NCBI GenBank assembly: GCA_944548615.1
Contig: OX155973.1
Location: 4,123,655 to 4,187,654 of the forward strand
Direction: 5' to 3'
DNA from: Micropterix aruncella
Taxonomy: Eukaryota > Arthropoda > Insecta > Lepidoptera > Micropterigidae
Length of the DNA stretch: 64,000 nucleotides
A program made the position numbers and the translations under genes. The notes below the pieces were generated by a model. The model saw nothing but the letters and a program-made list of their open reading frames with translations, made no database searches and was not told where the DNA came from. Each line of letters begins with the position of its first letter. The stretch's first letter is position 1. Positions 20,046 to 32,181 of the stretch are shown one piece after another.

Positions 20046-21056
20046 ATTCATAATCGTCAACAGGCTGTCGTCGTAGGTGGATTTAAATCAGACTTTATTT
20101 CGATTCCTTCGGGTGTTCCACAGGGATCACACCTGGGACCGCTCTTATTCAATATATATATGAACGATATCGGTTCCTGTTTTAAATCTTGCCAGTTTAT
20201 CCTATACGCGGATGACCTTAAAGTTTATTCTGTTATCTCAAAAGTGGCTGACTGTTTACGCCTGCAGGATGACCTGAGCCGTCTTAGCGAATACTGTGTT
20301 TTGAACAAGCTCGATCTTAATGTCAAGAAGTGCCATCGAATCACGTTTACGAGAAACAGAAATAAAATATTATACAATTATAAAATTGGTTTAGATAACA
20401 TTAAGGAGACTAACATTGTCCGAGATTTGGGGGTTTTACTCGATTCCAAAATGAAATTCGACCAGCACATTGAAAGTATTGTCACCAGAGCATACAAATC
20501 GCTAGGTTTTCTACTACGGGCGTGCAAGCCCTTTTCCGAGATATCCACCTTGTTAGTAATATACCAAGCCTATGTCCGTAGTATACTTGAATTTGCATCT
20601 TGTATTTGGTCCCCTCAATACAATGTGTATAAGCAACGAATCGAGCGAATTCAAAAAAAAATCTTAAGGCACTTGTGCTTTAGGAAAAATAAATCTGCTG
20701 AATCGTACAAGGATAGATTAGCTCTTTTTAAACTCGATAGTCTTGAAGATAGGCGTACAACTTGCGATATGATGTTTCTCTACAACGTAATAAATAACAA
20801 TTTTGACAGTGCGTATCTGGTCGAAAAGATATCCATTCTGGCTCCTCCTCGCATTACTCTGAACCTGAATCTGTTTTATATAAAGAGATATAACTCTAAT
20901 TACACGAAACATTCCTTAATAAACAGAGCTATGACAACGTATAACGATAGGTTCGGGTACATTGATATTTTTTCATCAGTTAAAAGTCACTTTAAGGAAA
21001 CCATTAAAAAATCCTATCAGTCCTTTGTCCCTCGTATTTCATATAATGACTATTAA
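20046..21056 (+). CDS. LINE reverse transcriptase, 5'-truncated but open
   Basis: The open frame enters from the flanking repeat. The LINE-derived part starts about NRQQAVVVGGF and then shows SGVPQGSHLGPLL, the catalytic YADD in LYADDLKVY, LDLNVKKCHRITF, VRDLGVLLDSKMKF and a long C-terminal region ending in a stop at 21056. About 335 LINE codons remain without interruption. The endonuclease and the first half of RT are missing, so no active protein is expected. It is the closest intact relative of the fragment at 2.5-3.5 kb. Group: Jockey/CR1-like, by motif style. Confidence 0.85.
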   Translation: MHNRQQAVVVGGFKSDFISIPSGVPQGSHLGPLLFNIYMNDIGSCFKSCQFILYADDLKVYSVISKVADCLRLQDDLSRLSEYCVLNKLDLNVKKCHRITFTRNRNKILYNYKIGLDNIKETNIVRDLGVLLDSKMKFDQHIESIVTRAYKSLGFLLRACKPFSEISTLLVIYQAYVRSILEFASCIWSPQYNVYKQRIERIQKKILRHLCFRKNKSAESYKDRLALFKLDSLEDRRTTCDMMFLYNVINNNFDSAYLVEKISILAPPRITLNLNLFYIKRYNSNYTKHSLINRAMTTYNDRFGYIDIFSSVKSHFKETIKKSYQSFVPRISYNDY

Positions 21057-21400
21057 TCGCTTGAACAGTTTACATGAATAGCTTTTTTGTAATTTTTTGT
21101 TTTTGCAATTTTTTGTTTTTTAAAATGTATCTTTGGTACAAAATAATTAATATTGTTTATATTCTCAATGTAAAATTTCATTTCCATTTGTTTTTTGTTC
21201 TTTTTCTTTTTCTATAATATTAAATTGGCTAAAAAATGTATATATATAAATAATATATAATAACGGAGATATGTACTGTACACATTATAGATAGATAGTG
21301 TTAACATATAATTAGTCATAGTTTTATTGTTATATTTTGTATTTGTTATGTATAAACGCTGTTTGTTAACCAAATAAAATAAAATAAAATAAAAATAAAG
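20046..21400 (+). mobile_element. 5'-truncated LINE insertion in the 240-bp array
   Basis: The body runs from the truncation point to the tail AAATAAAATAAAATAAAATA at about 21376-21400. The two flanks join into a continuous ~240-bp repeat when the LINE is removed. Any TSD is at most a few bases (TA). Confidence 0.75.
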
Positions 21401-21590
21401 TACGCTAGACTGGCTATAAACAACGTACCAAAGAGTCAATTTGATTTTCGCCACGTTGGCACTGTCAGCATTAGTGAGTGTCCACGGAACTAATGTTAAA
21501 GATGTGGCAATGTTTACTAAACGGTATTTGCATAAGCTTTAGGCGCCGTGGGGATTTAGCCTCGACTGCTGCCCTTTGAATATTTAATTA
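21401..21590 (+). repeat. Partial unit of the ~240-bp repeat
   Basis: It begins TACGCTAGACTGGCTATAAA and runs to CTCGACTGCTGCCCTTTGA. It then breaks into AT-rich sequence. Confidence 0.65.
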
Positions 21591-22156
21591 TTTAATGATT
21601 ACTTCGTTTATTTATTTTTTTTAATTTTTATTATTTACCTTTTTTTTTAAATTTACAAGTGGTTTATTTACAAGTTTTATTAAAATTTACATTTCTTAAT
21701 CTTTATTCATAAGTTTTATTACAACATTATTTTTATTTACAAGTTTATTCACAAGTTATCTACTAAATTTTTTTTACAAGTTTCTAATTTTTTTTCATAA
21801 AACTAAACTTGCGTTTTCTTTGGAACAGGCACTGCAAATCGTCGAGTGACGCAAAAACATTGTGTAATAATAATTCCTAAATATATATTAAAAAAAAATA
21901 GAGTTCAGGGGTCGACACAGTGATGTACTTATTTGAAAATGAAGCGTAAGTAGGTCGTTGAGCTATGAGGGTTCCCGGCCTGTAGGGAAAATATGCGGGT
22001 TCCTAAGAAAACCATTGATTATATAGGGTTTTTAGATTGTTTAATGTCGCACTACGATTTGGCAACCCTTTTACGCCGACGACATGCTGATGGTACTGAT
22101 AGCATTGTCCGGCGAAATTAATAGCAATTTATTTGGCCATCTGAAATATCATTGAT

Positions 22157-22194
<38 letters not shown>

Positions 22195-23160
22195 GATATG
22201 CTGATTGATTGGGTAACTCAATGGGCAAATTAATGGGCAAATTAATGGCCTGATTCATTATAAAACCCAATAATCATGGGTTACTCGCATTTTTTCTATA
22301 CGCTGATTACATCACAGAAATAATATGGAAAGATAGAATGCCATCTATTAGTCGATCTGAACTAATTTGCTTAATTATTACATATTCAAAAATGTAAACC
22401 AAATAAAAAAAAAACATTTTATATAAGAGCTATTATTTAAAAATTTGTTTCCTATTATATTATTTTCGGGACATTACATGTAAAAGAGGAAAATGACATA
22501 AATTGTAAAATTCATATAATTATCTCTAATTCAGTAATAGCTAGCTAGTTAGCTAATTATTCATACCTCATAAATCTGTAGAAAAAAAAAATAATAATGA
22601 AATTGTTATTTTTGTCTAGGAAAACTTTTACTTCATACAGAATTACTTAGAATAAATTTTGGTTAGGTTGGCAGCACTGTTTTCGGTTATTCTGACAGTC
22701 GTAGAAGGTTGGCGCGTAAATTTGGCAGAAAACGATAAAAGACTACATTATTATACAAAAATGAAGTGAAACGGTACCTCGGTTATATTAAAAAAAGATG
22801 TACATAAATAATAATTTCATGTCCGACATATTTGCTGTTTATATACATACACACGGTTGTATGTTACACATTCCTTGCTTTGTCATTTTTTTATATAATA
22901 TGCACCCTTCTCTTGACTTTCCACATTGTAATCATAGCATAATATTTATTAATTTCATAAAAAACTTTTTTTTAGTTTTTCTCTCCCTTCATGACTCATA
23001 CAAACATAATTGTCCTTTTTATACCCTACAAGAACAAAATCAGTATATGGTTCAAGTATCTTCTTTTTCAAACCCTATCTTTTTCCACCTGCAAAAATAT
23101 ATAAATTTCCTGTTGTTTGAATAGAAATACTGTAAATCTAGGTTGAATCTTATAATAAAA
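21591..23160. other. AT-rich stretch, no supported gene
   Basis: It holds poly-T/ACAAG-rich DNA (21600-21800) and a short (TA)n at about 22160-22191. A 108-codon frame lies at 22798-23124. It is rich in Phe/His/Ile with no recognisable motif, and I do not call it a gene. Confidence 0.5.
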
Positions 23161-23900
23161 AAGGGTGCGTAAAGTTTGTCCAGCATTTTTGACATGTGAG
23201 TCACTCAGAGGATGTCACGGACGATGTCACAGCTTTTTGTAGAAATGATAGCATTTCAAGTGCGTATTTCATAACTGGCAACACTATGCGAAGTGCCGTC
23301 CATATCAAATCTCCGCCATTTTGATTTTAGTGACAGTTATTTGTCGACACGGAATTATTGGTAAATTATTGCGAAATTTCTCCTGTGAATCACGGTGACA
23401 TTCTAACCAAGGTAAGCTGTGTATTATTATCAGATTCTGTCCTATCATAGACATAGCAAATACAAGTAATATTCTGTTGCCAATTCAACTGTATTGTGAG
23501 TTATTTTGATATGGTATATAATAGTGAGGTCATGTTATCACAAAAATTGGTTGACATGTTAGTCACATTTCGTGACTCACATGATGTGACTCACGTGAAA
23601 CATGTAAAGTAAAGCAAGGATTATACTGCATACACTAAATTGGATATGTTGACAAAGCTGCGTTTAATTCTTTTTTTCTTGTATTTACAATTTACATATC
23701 ATTAGCATTGTATTTAACACCCGGCTTTATAATAATTGTGACTCACATTAATACAAAATACAGGTATGTCACGAAACAGTTTAGTCACAATTTTAATCAT
23801 GTGAGTCACATGTACATCTTTTTTGATAATGACCCACCTATGTTGGTTTTTGTGTATTTCTTCTCTTAACAGATGCATGTCGCATATCTCACCTGTCACG
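23161..23900. promoter_or_regulatory. Possible regulatory segment with five TGA(C/G)TCA sites
   Basis: TGAGTCA or TGACTCA occurs near 23198, 23571, 23584, 23741 and 23803, several in the wider palindrome GTGACTCAC or CATGTGAGTCACATG. This is the AP-1-type core. A possible splice donor, CCAAGGTAAGC, lies near 23410 after a stretch that could be an untranslated exon. No coding sequence supports a gene, so regulatory function is a guess. Confidence 0.25.
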
Positions 23901-25036
23901 CAAAAAAGATATAAAACTTATTTTCCCAACCTCAAATATGACCTTATGAATTCAGTCTTTTGTAGAAGTAACAATAAACAAGCGGTGTACTATTAAAACA
24001 CCTTTTTATTCTTAAATGGGTCATATTATGGATTGTATTCCACCAGTGACAATTTTAAATATTTATTTTGTTGTGTCTACGAACGTTAGCGATCATTTCT
24101 TAAAATGAAAACGAAAGCATATAGTATATATTTTACAGCATAGAAAAAGCTGCATTGAAAATAAGTATATGTTTGGTTGAAATTCGTGTTTGAGTGCACA
24201 AAGGTAGAAGAGTAGGATTTTTCAGTGTCCCACCAGTCACATTCATTCAAATGATATTTACAAAGAACTTAGAAACTGTTTAGGTTTTTTTTTGGTAGGA
24301 TTTTAATATATTTGTGATTTAGTTATGTTAAATAGTATGTTTCACTACTGTATAAGTTACGATGACAAAGTTATAACTCATTGTTGGTCAGATTCTAGAG
24401 TCAAATGTCTAACCAGTCACCATGGAATGCCCCTGTTTTATTTCGAGATAGGATACCGTATGGGCGTATTTAGAGAAGGTACCATATATGTATAGTGAGC
24501 CGCTATACTGCTAAACCAAGAACTCCGCGATATTTAACATAGAGAAGATTGATCAATGTTTGTAACTATGAGTATCATATACACTTTGCGTTTCGTAGTA
24601 AAAGCTTAGCTGCCGAATCGTAGTACGGCATTGAGCAATGTAATAACCCTATATAATCAATGATAAAACCTCACATTTTATATGTTACTTGTTACTCTTT
24701 GCGATATTTTATCGATAAGCTACCTCCAAGATTTGCCATGTATGTAGTAGCTTTTTATATTGCACATATTGGTAAAACGGAGAGACGACGTCCCGCAATA
24801 GCTACAAAACTCAAAGCCAGGCAGACAGTACGCCGCGCTAGACGCAGGCTGAAAGGTGCATAACTACTACGTACATTCAGTGTTGGCGTTGAGCATCGCA
24901 CAGTGGGAGAAAATGTAATTTGGGTGACTTAGGAATCAACTTTCTTTTTTAGCTGTATTCTTTATGCTAATACATAGAACTTAATTAACCTTATCAATAT
25001 TTACCCTTTGTGTTTTTACAAGCTTTTATTTACCTT
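23901..25036. other. Unassigned stretch
   Basis: No element is recognised. A short basic frame ending in ...RQTVRRARRRLKGA (24660-24863) has no supporting context. Non-unique words (CCAGTCAC) occur at 24225 and 24413. Confidence 0.4.
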
Positions 25037-26650
25037 GCAATGTATGTATGTTCACCATACAAATCATGCGGGGACGACGGAATCATACCCGTGCTTTTGC
25101 AACAGGGTATTGACATTCTAACCCCATATATGGTTAAAATCTTCAGAGCAAGCTATGTCTGGGGACATATACCAGAAGAACGGACTAAGGTCAAAGTGCT
25201 ATTTATGAATATTGGTATGCCTAAGGCTGGCAGGAAGGACTACGCACTGTCAAAGTCCTTCAGGCCAATTAGCCTCACATTTTTTTTACTGAAAGCGATG
25301 GAAAAGATACCGGATAGCTATATCAGGGAAAAATCCTAACGGTCAACTCTATTAGCTGTAACCAACACGCCTACCGCAGAGACAAATCCACGGAAACCGC
25401 TCTGCTCTACCTAGTAGACAGAGTGAAAAAGGCATTGGAAGACAAACAAATCGCATTATGCGCATTTCTAGACATTGAGGGCGCCTTCGACAAAACCCCA
25501 ATTGAATCACTGGTGAAGGGGCTAAAGTCAAAACATAATGACTCCACTATAACCAGACGGGTGAAAGCGATGCTCTCAAACCGCACGGCCAAGGTAGCTC
25601 TTTACGGAACAAACCTTGAAGTCACCACCACAAGAGGCTATCCGCTGGGAGGCGTACTCTCGCCCCTGTTGCAATAGATAGCATAGGACGGCAGAGATGC
25701 ACAGGATAGATATACAGGGCTATGCAGATTACCTAGTAGTCACTGTCCGAGGCTTCTGCCAAAACACAATCTCACACGTGATGCAAAGAGCGTTAACAAC
25801 GGTTGGCAATTGGTGCAGAGAGAACGAATTATCTGTCAACGCCGATAAGACTGTCCTCGTGCCATTTACTAACAAACGTCAACTAGGTGGACTAAAAATG
25901 CCAAATCACAGGCAGATCTCATTCTTCAAGGAATTAAAGTATCTGGGAGTCACGCTCGACCAGAGATTCACCTGGAACAGCCACCTAGATAAAACAATTC
26001 AAAAAGCTAAAAGTGCTTTGGGTATAAGCAGAAGACTAGCAGGGAAAACTTGGGGCCTTAACCCCAAGATCTCCCACTGGCTATACACTGCCATTGTGAG
26101 GACGATAATCACGTACACCTCGGTGGTATGGTGCAACAAATCCAACCAGAAAACTGTGATTACCAAACAAAGCAATATCCAAAGAACGACGTGCCTCATG
26201 ACAAATGGCGCAATGTCCTCCACTCCTGGAGCAGCTCTAGATGGACTTCTGAACTTACCGCCCCTACACATTCACTTAAAACAGGTGGCGAAATCCAGCA
26301 TATACAGGCTTTCTGCCCGGGAGAAGGCAAAATGCATCTCACAAGCTCATCTCACAATAAGATCAGTTCTTGACTCAGTCAGTGAAACTCCAACCCTTAA
26401 CATGGTATCGGACACCATGCTTCCACTCCTAAACTTTGGAAAACTTTTTATAGTGGAACTGCCGCCCAGAGACTACTGGCTAAAAAACCAACTGCATTGG
26501 GAGTCCGGTAGCCTTAAATGGTATACTGATGGGTCCAAATCGAGACTTGACGTAGGCTGCGGTATATATGGAGAGCGACCAAACCTCGAAAGAAGTGTAA
26601 ACTTGGGGAAATACTCCTCCATATCCCAAGCATATTTTCAAAACATATTT
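25037..26650 (+). pseudogene. LINE pol relic with RT and RNase H (I/LOA type)
   Basis: RT begins at GDDGIIPVLLQQGIDIL. It continues through KSFRPISLTFFLLKAMEK and, after a stop at 25337-25339, CAFLDIEGAFDKTP and GGVLSPLLQ. A second stop at 25675-25677 and a frame change lead to GYADYLVVTVRG, where the catalytic YADD has become YADY. VPFTNKR and LKYLGVTLDQRFTW follow. The last part, LKWYTDGSKSRLDVGCGIYG, is the start of an RNase H domain, cut off near 26640. RT plus RNase H is typical of I and LOA clade LINEs. It is clearly dead. Confidence 0.85.
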
Positions 26651-27294
26651 TTTTTATAATCCGTTATTGAAAGCCAACTTTAACATGGAATAGTAATTAA
26701 AACTACATAATTGGAATAGCGGTTGGAATATCTTGTATGCAAGTGACGCAAATAAGTCCGTAGTTTTTGTCATTTCAATATTTTTTGGAAAAGAAATAGC
26801 AGTTATACTCGTATACCGATACATTCGAGTATAATTCAACTTATTTAATTACACGACTGCCCGACAAAAAAGAGTGTAATGTGTTCAGGGTTTATCTATG
26901 TATGTTTCCGTTTTTAACACGCTTTTATTAGGTCGACCTGTATGTAACTATGTAATGGAATCTAAGGTAACTAATTTAACCATCTTCCAAGGATCGTAGC
27001 GTCATGAAAATTGGCAGCTATATGTATATAGTTCTGATGACAATACAATAATATGGTACTGTTGAACTGATCTGATGATGGAGTCGGAAGATATGAACTG
27101 GAACTTCATGATGGAACATCGTATCATAGCTGTGTTTGGACGTGTTAGAAAAGTCTTGGAATGAACTTTGACCACGAGTATGTTTCAGGGTCTGATGATG
27201 AAGCCGGAAGATAGGCACTGGCATTCCATGATGGAATATCGTATCATAGCCGTGTGTATGTGAATATCGTATCATAGCCCAAAAGCGTGTTTTT
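26651..27294. repeat. DNA-element relic with two ~119-bp direct repeats
   Basis: CACGACTGCCCGACAAAAAA near 26853 resembles TIR-like motifs elsewhere in the window. At about 27071-27135 and 27190-27256 the block CTGATGATGRAGYCGGAAGA ... ATCGTATCATAGC is repeated at a spacing of 119 bp, with a third partial ATCGTATCATAGCC at 27265. It is non-coding. Confidence 0.5.
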
Positions 27295-27690
27295 AGTGTT
27301 TTTTTTAACTATTAATTTATTTTATTCCACCATCACTTGTGAACGCTTTGACCGATTTCGAAGTGAATGGTATTGTTAGAATCGTTATGTCATCCTGAGT
27401 GTCATTAGGGTACCTTTACGGTCCATATATTAAAAATGTAGTTTTCTAAATGTCCAAATATTCAAATGTTAATAAATTATCATCAATATATCGTGTTTAA
27501 TGTTAAATGAAAAATCTGATTGAGTACATTCCGGAAATATACATGCATCGATATGGATAAATACATCAACCACAAATGTTCCAAAAAAAAACTGTAGTAA
27601 AAGTTCCAAAAAAAACTGTATATAAATACAATAGTTAACTTTTTGCAACGGCAGTCGTGTTTTTTAATATTTTTTATATGTTTCCTTATT
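27295..27690. repeat. Partial copy of the foldback element
   Basis: Matches to the 62-kb foldback element include GTTATGTCATCCTGAGTGTCAT, AATATATCGTGTTTAATGTTAA and CATTCCGGAAATATACATGC. It is followed by the terminal-looking motif GCAACGGCAGTCGTGTTTTT at about 27648. Confidence 0.55.
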
Positions 27691-28235
27691 TAACGTTTTC
27701 TTTCTGACTGTGAAATGAAAGAGGCATCGCGAAGCTGATGTCGCCGACGTCCACGTTTGGTCTAGCGCGCCACTGTGCACAGTGCACACCCTCTCAGATG
27801 TCTCGCTTTGCACTGCCTACGTCTGCAATGTGTACTCACCGTAATGCAGCGGTGTTCTTGTTAGGCAAATGAGGAAAGGGGTGCTTCGCCCGGGGATAAG
27901 CGCGGCTACACACATTCTCGAGGACTGGAGTAGGGAAAGGTAGCTAAGTACTCGAGAAAACATGTCAGCGAAAAAGAGTGGAAAAGGGTAGGGTGAAGTA
28001 CCCATTCATCTATTCGATAGGTCGATAAATGCCGCTATATACAGTGATGGTGCGGGTACCTACAGGTCTGGTCTCGCTAATCAGAAGAGCACTCTAGGCG
28101 GTTTATGAATTTGCGTGAGATCCGTGTGAGTTTACTAGCTCGAAGGACCACCATGGTGTACCTTAGTAGCCAGGATCGGATATTTAAAGCGGAAAGACAG
28201 GATATCGGTACTTGCGGTTTTGTTGGTTCCGTCTG
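27691..28235. other. Unassigned GC-richer stretch
   Basis: The minus strand has a 62-codon frame (27817-28005) ending next to a donor-like GGTGAGTAC at about 27827-27835. No homology is recognised and no second exon can be placed, so no gene is called. Confidence 0.35.
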
Positions 28236-30200
28236 TGCTCAAATCAAATCAAATCGCATTTATTGTCTTCAAAAAACTTTACATAGTTGTTTAGACATTT
28301 TATATAGCTGCTTAATGTTAAAATAACTTTAAAATGTATACTAAATATTTCATTAGAGACTCACCACATAATTGATTTATATTAGATATTTATAACTACA
28401 GATAGTCATGAAATTATAATATTAAAATTAAATGGTCCTGTAAGTAAGAATTATAATTGATTATGGGAGAAAATTAAAAATAATAGTAATAATATAATAA
28501 TCAATAAAATGGTACAAATGTCAAGTTAAATAAAAAAAAATCGAGATGGAAATTGTCAGTAATCTAATTATAATTCGTTAATATTATATAATTCTCTCGC
28601 AATAAGGTAGCCTTTTAATTTCGATTTAAATTGGGTGATATTTCCGTTTCTACATATAGGTACTTTTAATATTCTCAGGCAGTTTATTGTAACACGCCAT
28701 TCCAACGTAATTTGGATCCCTTTTGAATAATTCCAGAGATGGACGGGTTAATGCTAAATTGTGCCTACATCTGGTGAAATGCGAGTGAATTTCTTTTTGG
28801 GTCTTCATTTTTCCTATGTTTTTTAATATTAATTTTATGCATTCAAATATGTATAGTGATGGCAGCGTTAGAATACTGAGATTTTTGAAGTGACCACGAC
28901 ATGATTAATTATGTTTAAGGTTTATCAATATTCTTATGGCTCGTTTTTGGAGAGAGAAAATATGTTGCCTTAAAACTACTGTACACTGTGTCCAGAAGGG
29001 AATCCCGTAACGAAGAATTGACTCGAAATAGGCAAAGTATATTATTTTGGTGTGTTTAACAATGATTAGTTTCCTTATTTGCCTTAGTAAGAAACAGGCG
29101 CTGGATAGTCTGTCGCTTAATTCCTCTCCGTGAGCATTCCACCTTAAATTTTCATCTAAAACTAAACCCAGAAATTTATGGCTTTTAATATTGGCTACTG
29201 TGTTTGCACCGATAATTAAATTTTGACTGTTTATAACCTTATTTTTTCTACAAGATAGGAAAATGGATACTGTCTTGGATGTGTTTAGAGACAGATTATT
29301 TTTCTCGAACCAGGTATTCAACAGAGCCAATTCATGGTTTAACATTTTCACTACATTCTCTATTTTGGCATCTGCAAAGCTTATGCTGGTGTCATCTGCA
29401 TACAAAGTTACATTTGAGTGAGCTACTATAGATGGGAGATCGTTAATATATAGAATGAAAAGGGTCGGTCCCAGGATGCTTCCCTGAGGAACACCGCTCT
29501 TCGTTTCACACTCATCGGAAATGGTTCTCTTCAATACGCCACCTGTGCAGTCGTCTAATTGTACAACTTGTTTTCTTTTTGAGAGATAGCTGCTGAACCA
29601 TTTTAAGCTATTTCCTCGGATTCCATATCTGTCGAGTTTAGTTAGCAGTGTTTGATGGTCTACCATATCGAACGCTTTTGATAAATCGCAAAATACGGTA
29701 CTTGAATAAAGTTTCTTGTCCATGTCATTGTACATTTTTCTCAGAACGTTGTTCAGTGCATCGATTGTACCTTTATTTCTTCTGAAACCGAACTGAGATT
29801 TTGTTAGGATATTTTTGTTTTCTATGTATTTTAACAACCTTGAATTTACTATTTTTTCAAGCACTTTGGAAAAAACAGGTAGCAACGCTATTGGTCTGTA
29901 GTTGTTTATTTCAGTTTTTGGACCTTTTTTATGTATAGGAATAATTTTAGCAATTTTGAATTGATCTGGGAAAATTCCATCTCGGAGAGATATATTGAAT
30001 ATATAGGCTAATTTGTCAACTATAAACGGAAGTGTCAATTTTACCATGTCTATTGCGATATCGTCAATTCCTGAGGATTTTTTATTTTTCATGGAATTCA
30101 CTATTTTTGTTATTTCAACAACATCAGTTGGCTGCATGAAGAAAGTATGTCTGCTGCAGGACTGCGCCACCTCTGCTTCTCGTTTAACTCTCACTCACTG
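28236..30200 (-). mobile_element. 5'-truncated LINE (Jockey/CR1-like)
   Basis: The tail is on the left as AAATCAAATCAAATCGCATTT at about 28240-28262, followed to the right by 3'UTR and the pol gene. The element stops just upstream of the RT domain near 30200. No TSD was found. Confidence 0.75.
28560..30194 (-). pseudogene. LINE reverse transcriptase, largely intact RT domain
   Basis: A continuous minus-strand frame of 429 codons (28905-30194) covers the RT domain: NNYRPIALLPVFSKVLEK, FCDLSKAFDMVD, SGVPQGSILGPTLFILYIN, and the catalytic YADD in TLYADDTSISF. HKFLGLVLDENLRW follows. It ends in a stop after KRAIRILINLKHN. The C-terminal region continues in another frame (SILTLPSLYIFECIKL, NYVGMACYNKLPENIKS) to about 28560. 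The N-terminal endonuclease is absent, so the copy is 5'-truncated and frameshifted. It is a different family from the 10-15 kb LINE. Confidence 0.85.
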
Positions 30201-31648
30201 TGGTTTTACACGAATCGCGATGCGGGTGAATCTACACAAAAGTTCGTGTGATGCGATGCGGCGGTTTTGCTGCGAGAGCAAAATAATCTAATCCTTTTGC
30301 GGAGCGAATTTATTCGACGACTCGCCCAGCCAAGTCCACAAATATACTACCTACCCGTCGTTCAGACGGGGCGATCTGTAGCGCTGGGCGGCTCAGATCG
30401 GCACGCCATCGCGGTATATTTAAATAGGTACCGACAATATTTGATTGGAGAGAAAGAATTTATAAAAGGGATTTTCTTTGATTAGACAAGTGATTAGGAG
30501 ACGGGAAATTACGCTAATTCTCACACAAACCTCACTGGCGTAAACATACAGTAACTGGCTATATTATTAGACCCACAATGCGTTTTTTTTGTACTAACAT
30601 GCTGGTTTCAATATTGTCAAACTTTAATACATCGCTCACTTATAGTATCTGTAGATATTAATCAATATATATTGCTGCTTAATTACGTTATATCAACTAG
30701 CCGTAATTAAGCCTACATCTTTGGCTTTAAAATTTCAATCTATCCGACTTTTTGCATGGTAACGTCGCTATTTGGACCGGACTATACCTGCTAATTATCA
30801 AAAGCTTCGAACTTGATTATCTCTAAAACCATGTAAATAAAGCGACGACCTGTATTTATATCTGGGAATTAATTCGCATTTGTTTAAATTGTAACCTTTT
30901 AGGATTTATTTTATTTATTTAGATAAGGTAACAGCATGAACCTATAATTAGATACATAATTCGTAGAAAAACATGTTCTTATTCCGATTATAACTGACGC
31001 CGTTCGAAATTATTTGAAAAATATTTAATAAACTAAATTAAGAAACAAAAATACATCCGTAAATATTTATTAGTTGAGAGAAAACGGATTTCTACCGCGC
31101 GGAAACAGACGACAGTCCCCCCGACGTTTGTATACGGCAAATGTAACTTTGCCGAAAATGTAATTTTTGCCGGGAAAACTCTCATATTTTACCGAAGGTT
31201 GGACGCGAACATAGCGATTTTTAGGGTTCCGTGCCGAAGCGTACAAACGAAACGTGAGACTTACGCCTACCGCGCACTGCGGTAAAATTCCGCGCGTTTT
31301 ATTTTCGGATAGTCTATGAACTATAGAATCACATGAAAGCGCGCGCACTAGGTACCGAAAAAAAATGGTCTGGATTTAAATTCTGTGGATTGCTGCAGAT
31401 TCGCTGCGGTGCATCACCGGATAGATTTTTCCATACTAAAGAGTTTATAGAACCCCCCGCAGAGACTTGCGTAGACAACGAATGACTAATAAGTCCAAAA
31501 AATTCCCCGTAGTGTTTGGACTTCAAAAATTCGATGATTTTCCCGTCTGGCGTAAAAAACATACCGCAACGCACCGCACAGCAGTGCGCGCCAGGTCTTC
31601 GGTCTCCGTAGGCTGTTGGTCTGTAGGTGACCATCAATTATCTCGGTC
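30201..31648. other. Unassigned stretch
   Basis: 30285-30480 is GC-richer with a TATA-like motif (GGTATATTTAAATAGG) near 30412. No transcript can be proposed. The 31.1-31.6 kb part has many CG-containing words (CCGCGCG) but no credible ORF. Confidence 0.4.
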
Positions 31649-31663
31649 AGTTTTAAAGCTATC

Positions 31664-32166
31664 AGTTTTGAAGTATGGATCAGAGCGTTGGGCGACTAAC
31701 AAACAACATCCTAATAAACTATAAACATAAACATCCTAATAACAAATAAACATCCTAACAAACAACATCTACATACGAGTAGAACAGAAATGGGCATGCT
31801 ACACTGGTCCGCGGCTGTCACACTATTAGACAAAATTCGAAATGAGTACATAAGGGGAAGTTTTAAAGTCGCTTCGTCGTCAAAGAAATATATAATAAAG
31901 AAACGATAACGCCAAAGAAAGACGCTTACGGTGGTACAGTCACGTCCAGCGACGCCCAGATGATCACATGGTGAATCTTGCCCTAGACCTGCCAACGACG
32001 AAACGTGCTCGTGAAATCCAACCCGCCACCTGGTTGACGACGGTCCAAAAGACTTGAGAGAAGCTTAACTCGACGCCGACACAGCACAAGATCGTGCTCA
32101 GTGGAAGAGAAGGACAAGGAAGGCCGACCCCAAATAAATAGAACAGGGTCTAGGAAGAACAAGAAG
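31664..32166 (+). pseudogene. RTE-like LINE C-terminal relic with 15-bp TSD
   Basis: Broken frames read VLKYGSERWATNK, then LLDKIRNEYIRGSFKVA, then HVQRRPDDHMVNLALDLPTT and PATWLTTVQK. This order is typical of the extreme C-terminus of RTE-clade LINEs. AGTTTTAAAGCTATC occurs immediately before (31649-31663) and after (32167-32181), giving a 503-bp, strongly 5'-truncated insertion with an A-rich end. Confidence 0.85.
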
Positions 32167-32181
32167 AGTTTTAAAGCTATC

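Noticed and set aside
22798..23124. 108-codon frame as a gene
   Set aside because: No motif, no recognisable homology, biased Phe/Ile/His content expected from AT-rich DNA.
27817..28005. Exon with donor-like GGTGAGTAC on the minus strand
   Set aside because: No second exon, no recognised protein, and a single GT site is weak evidence.
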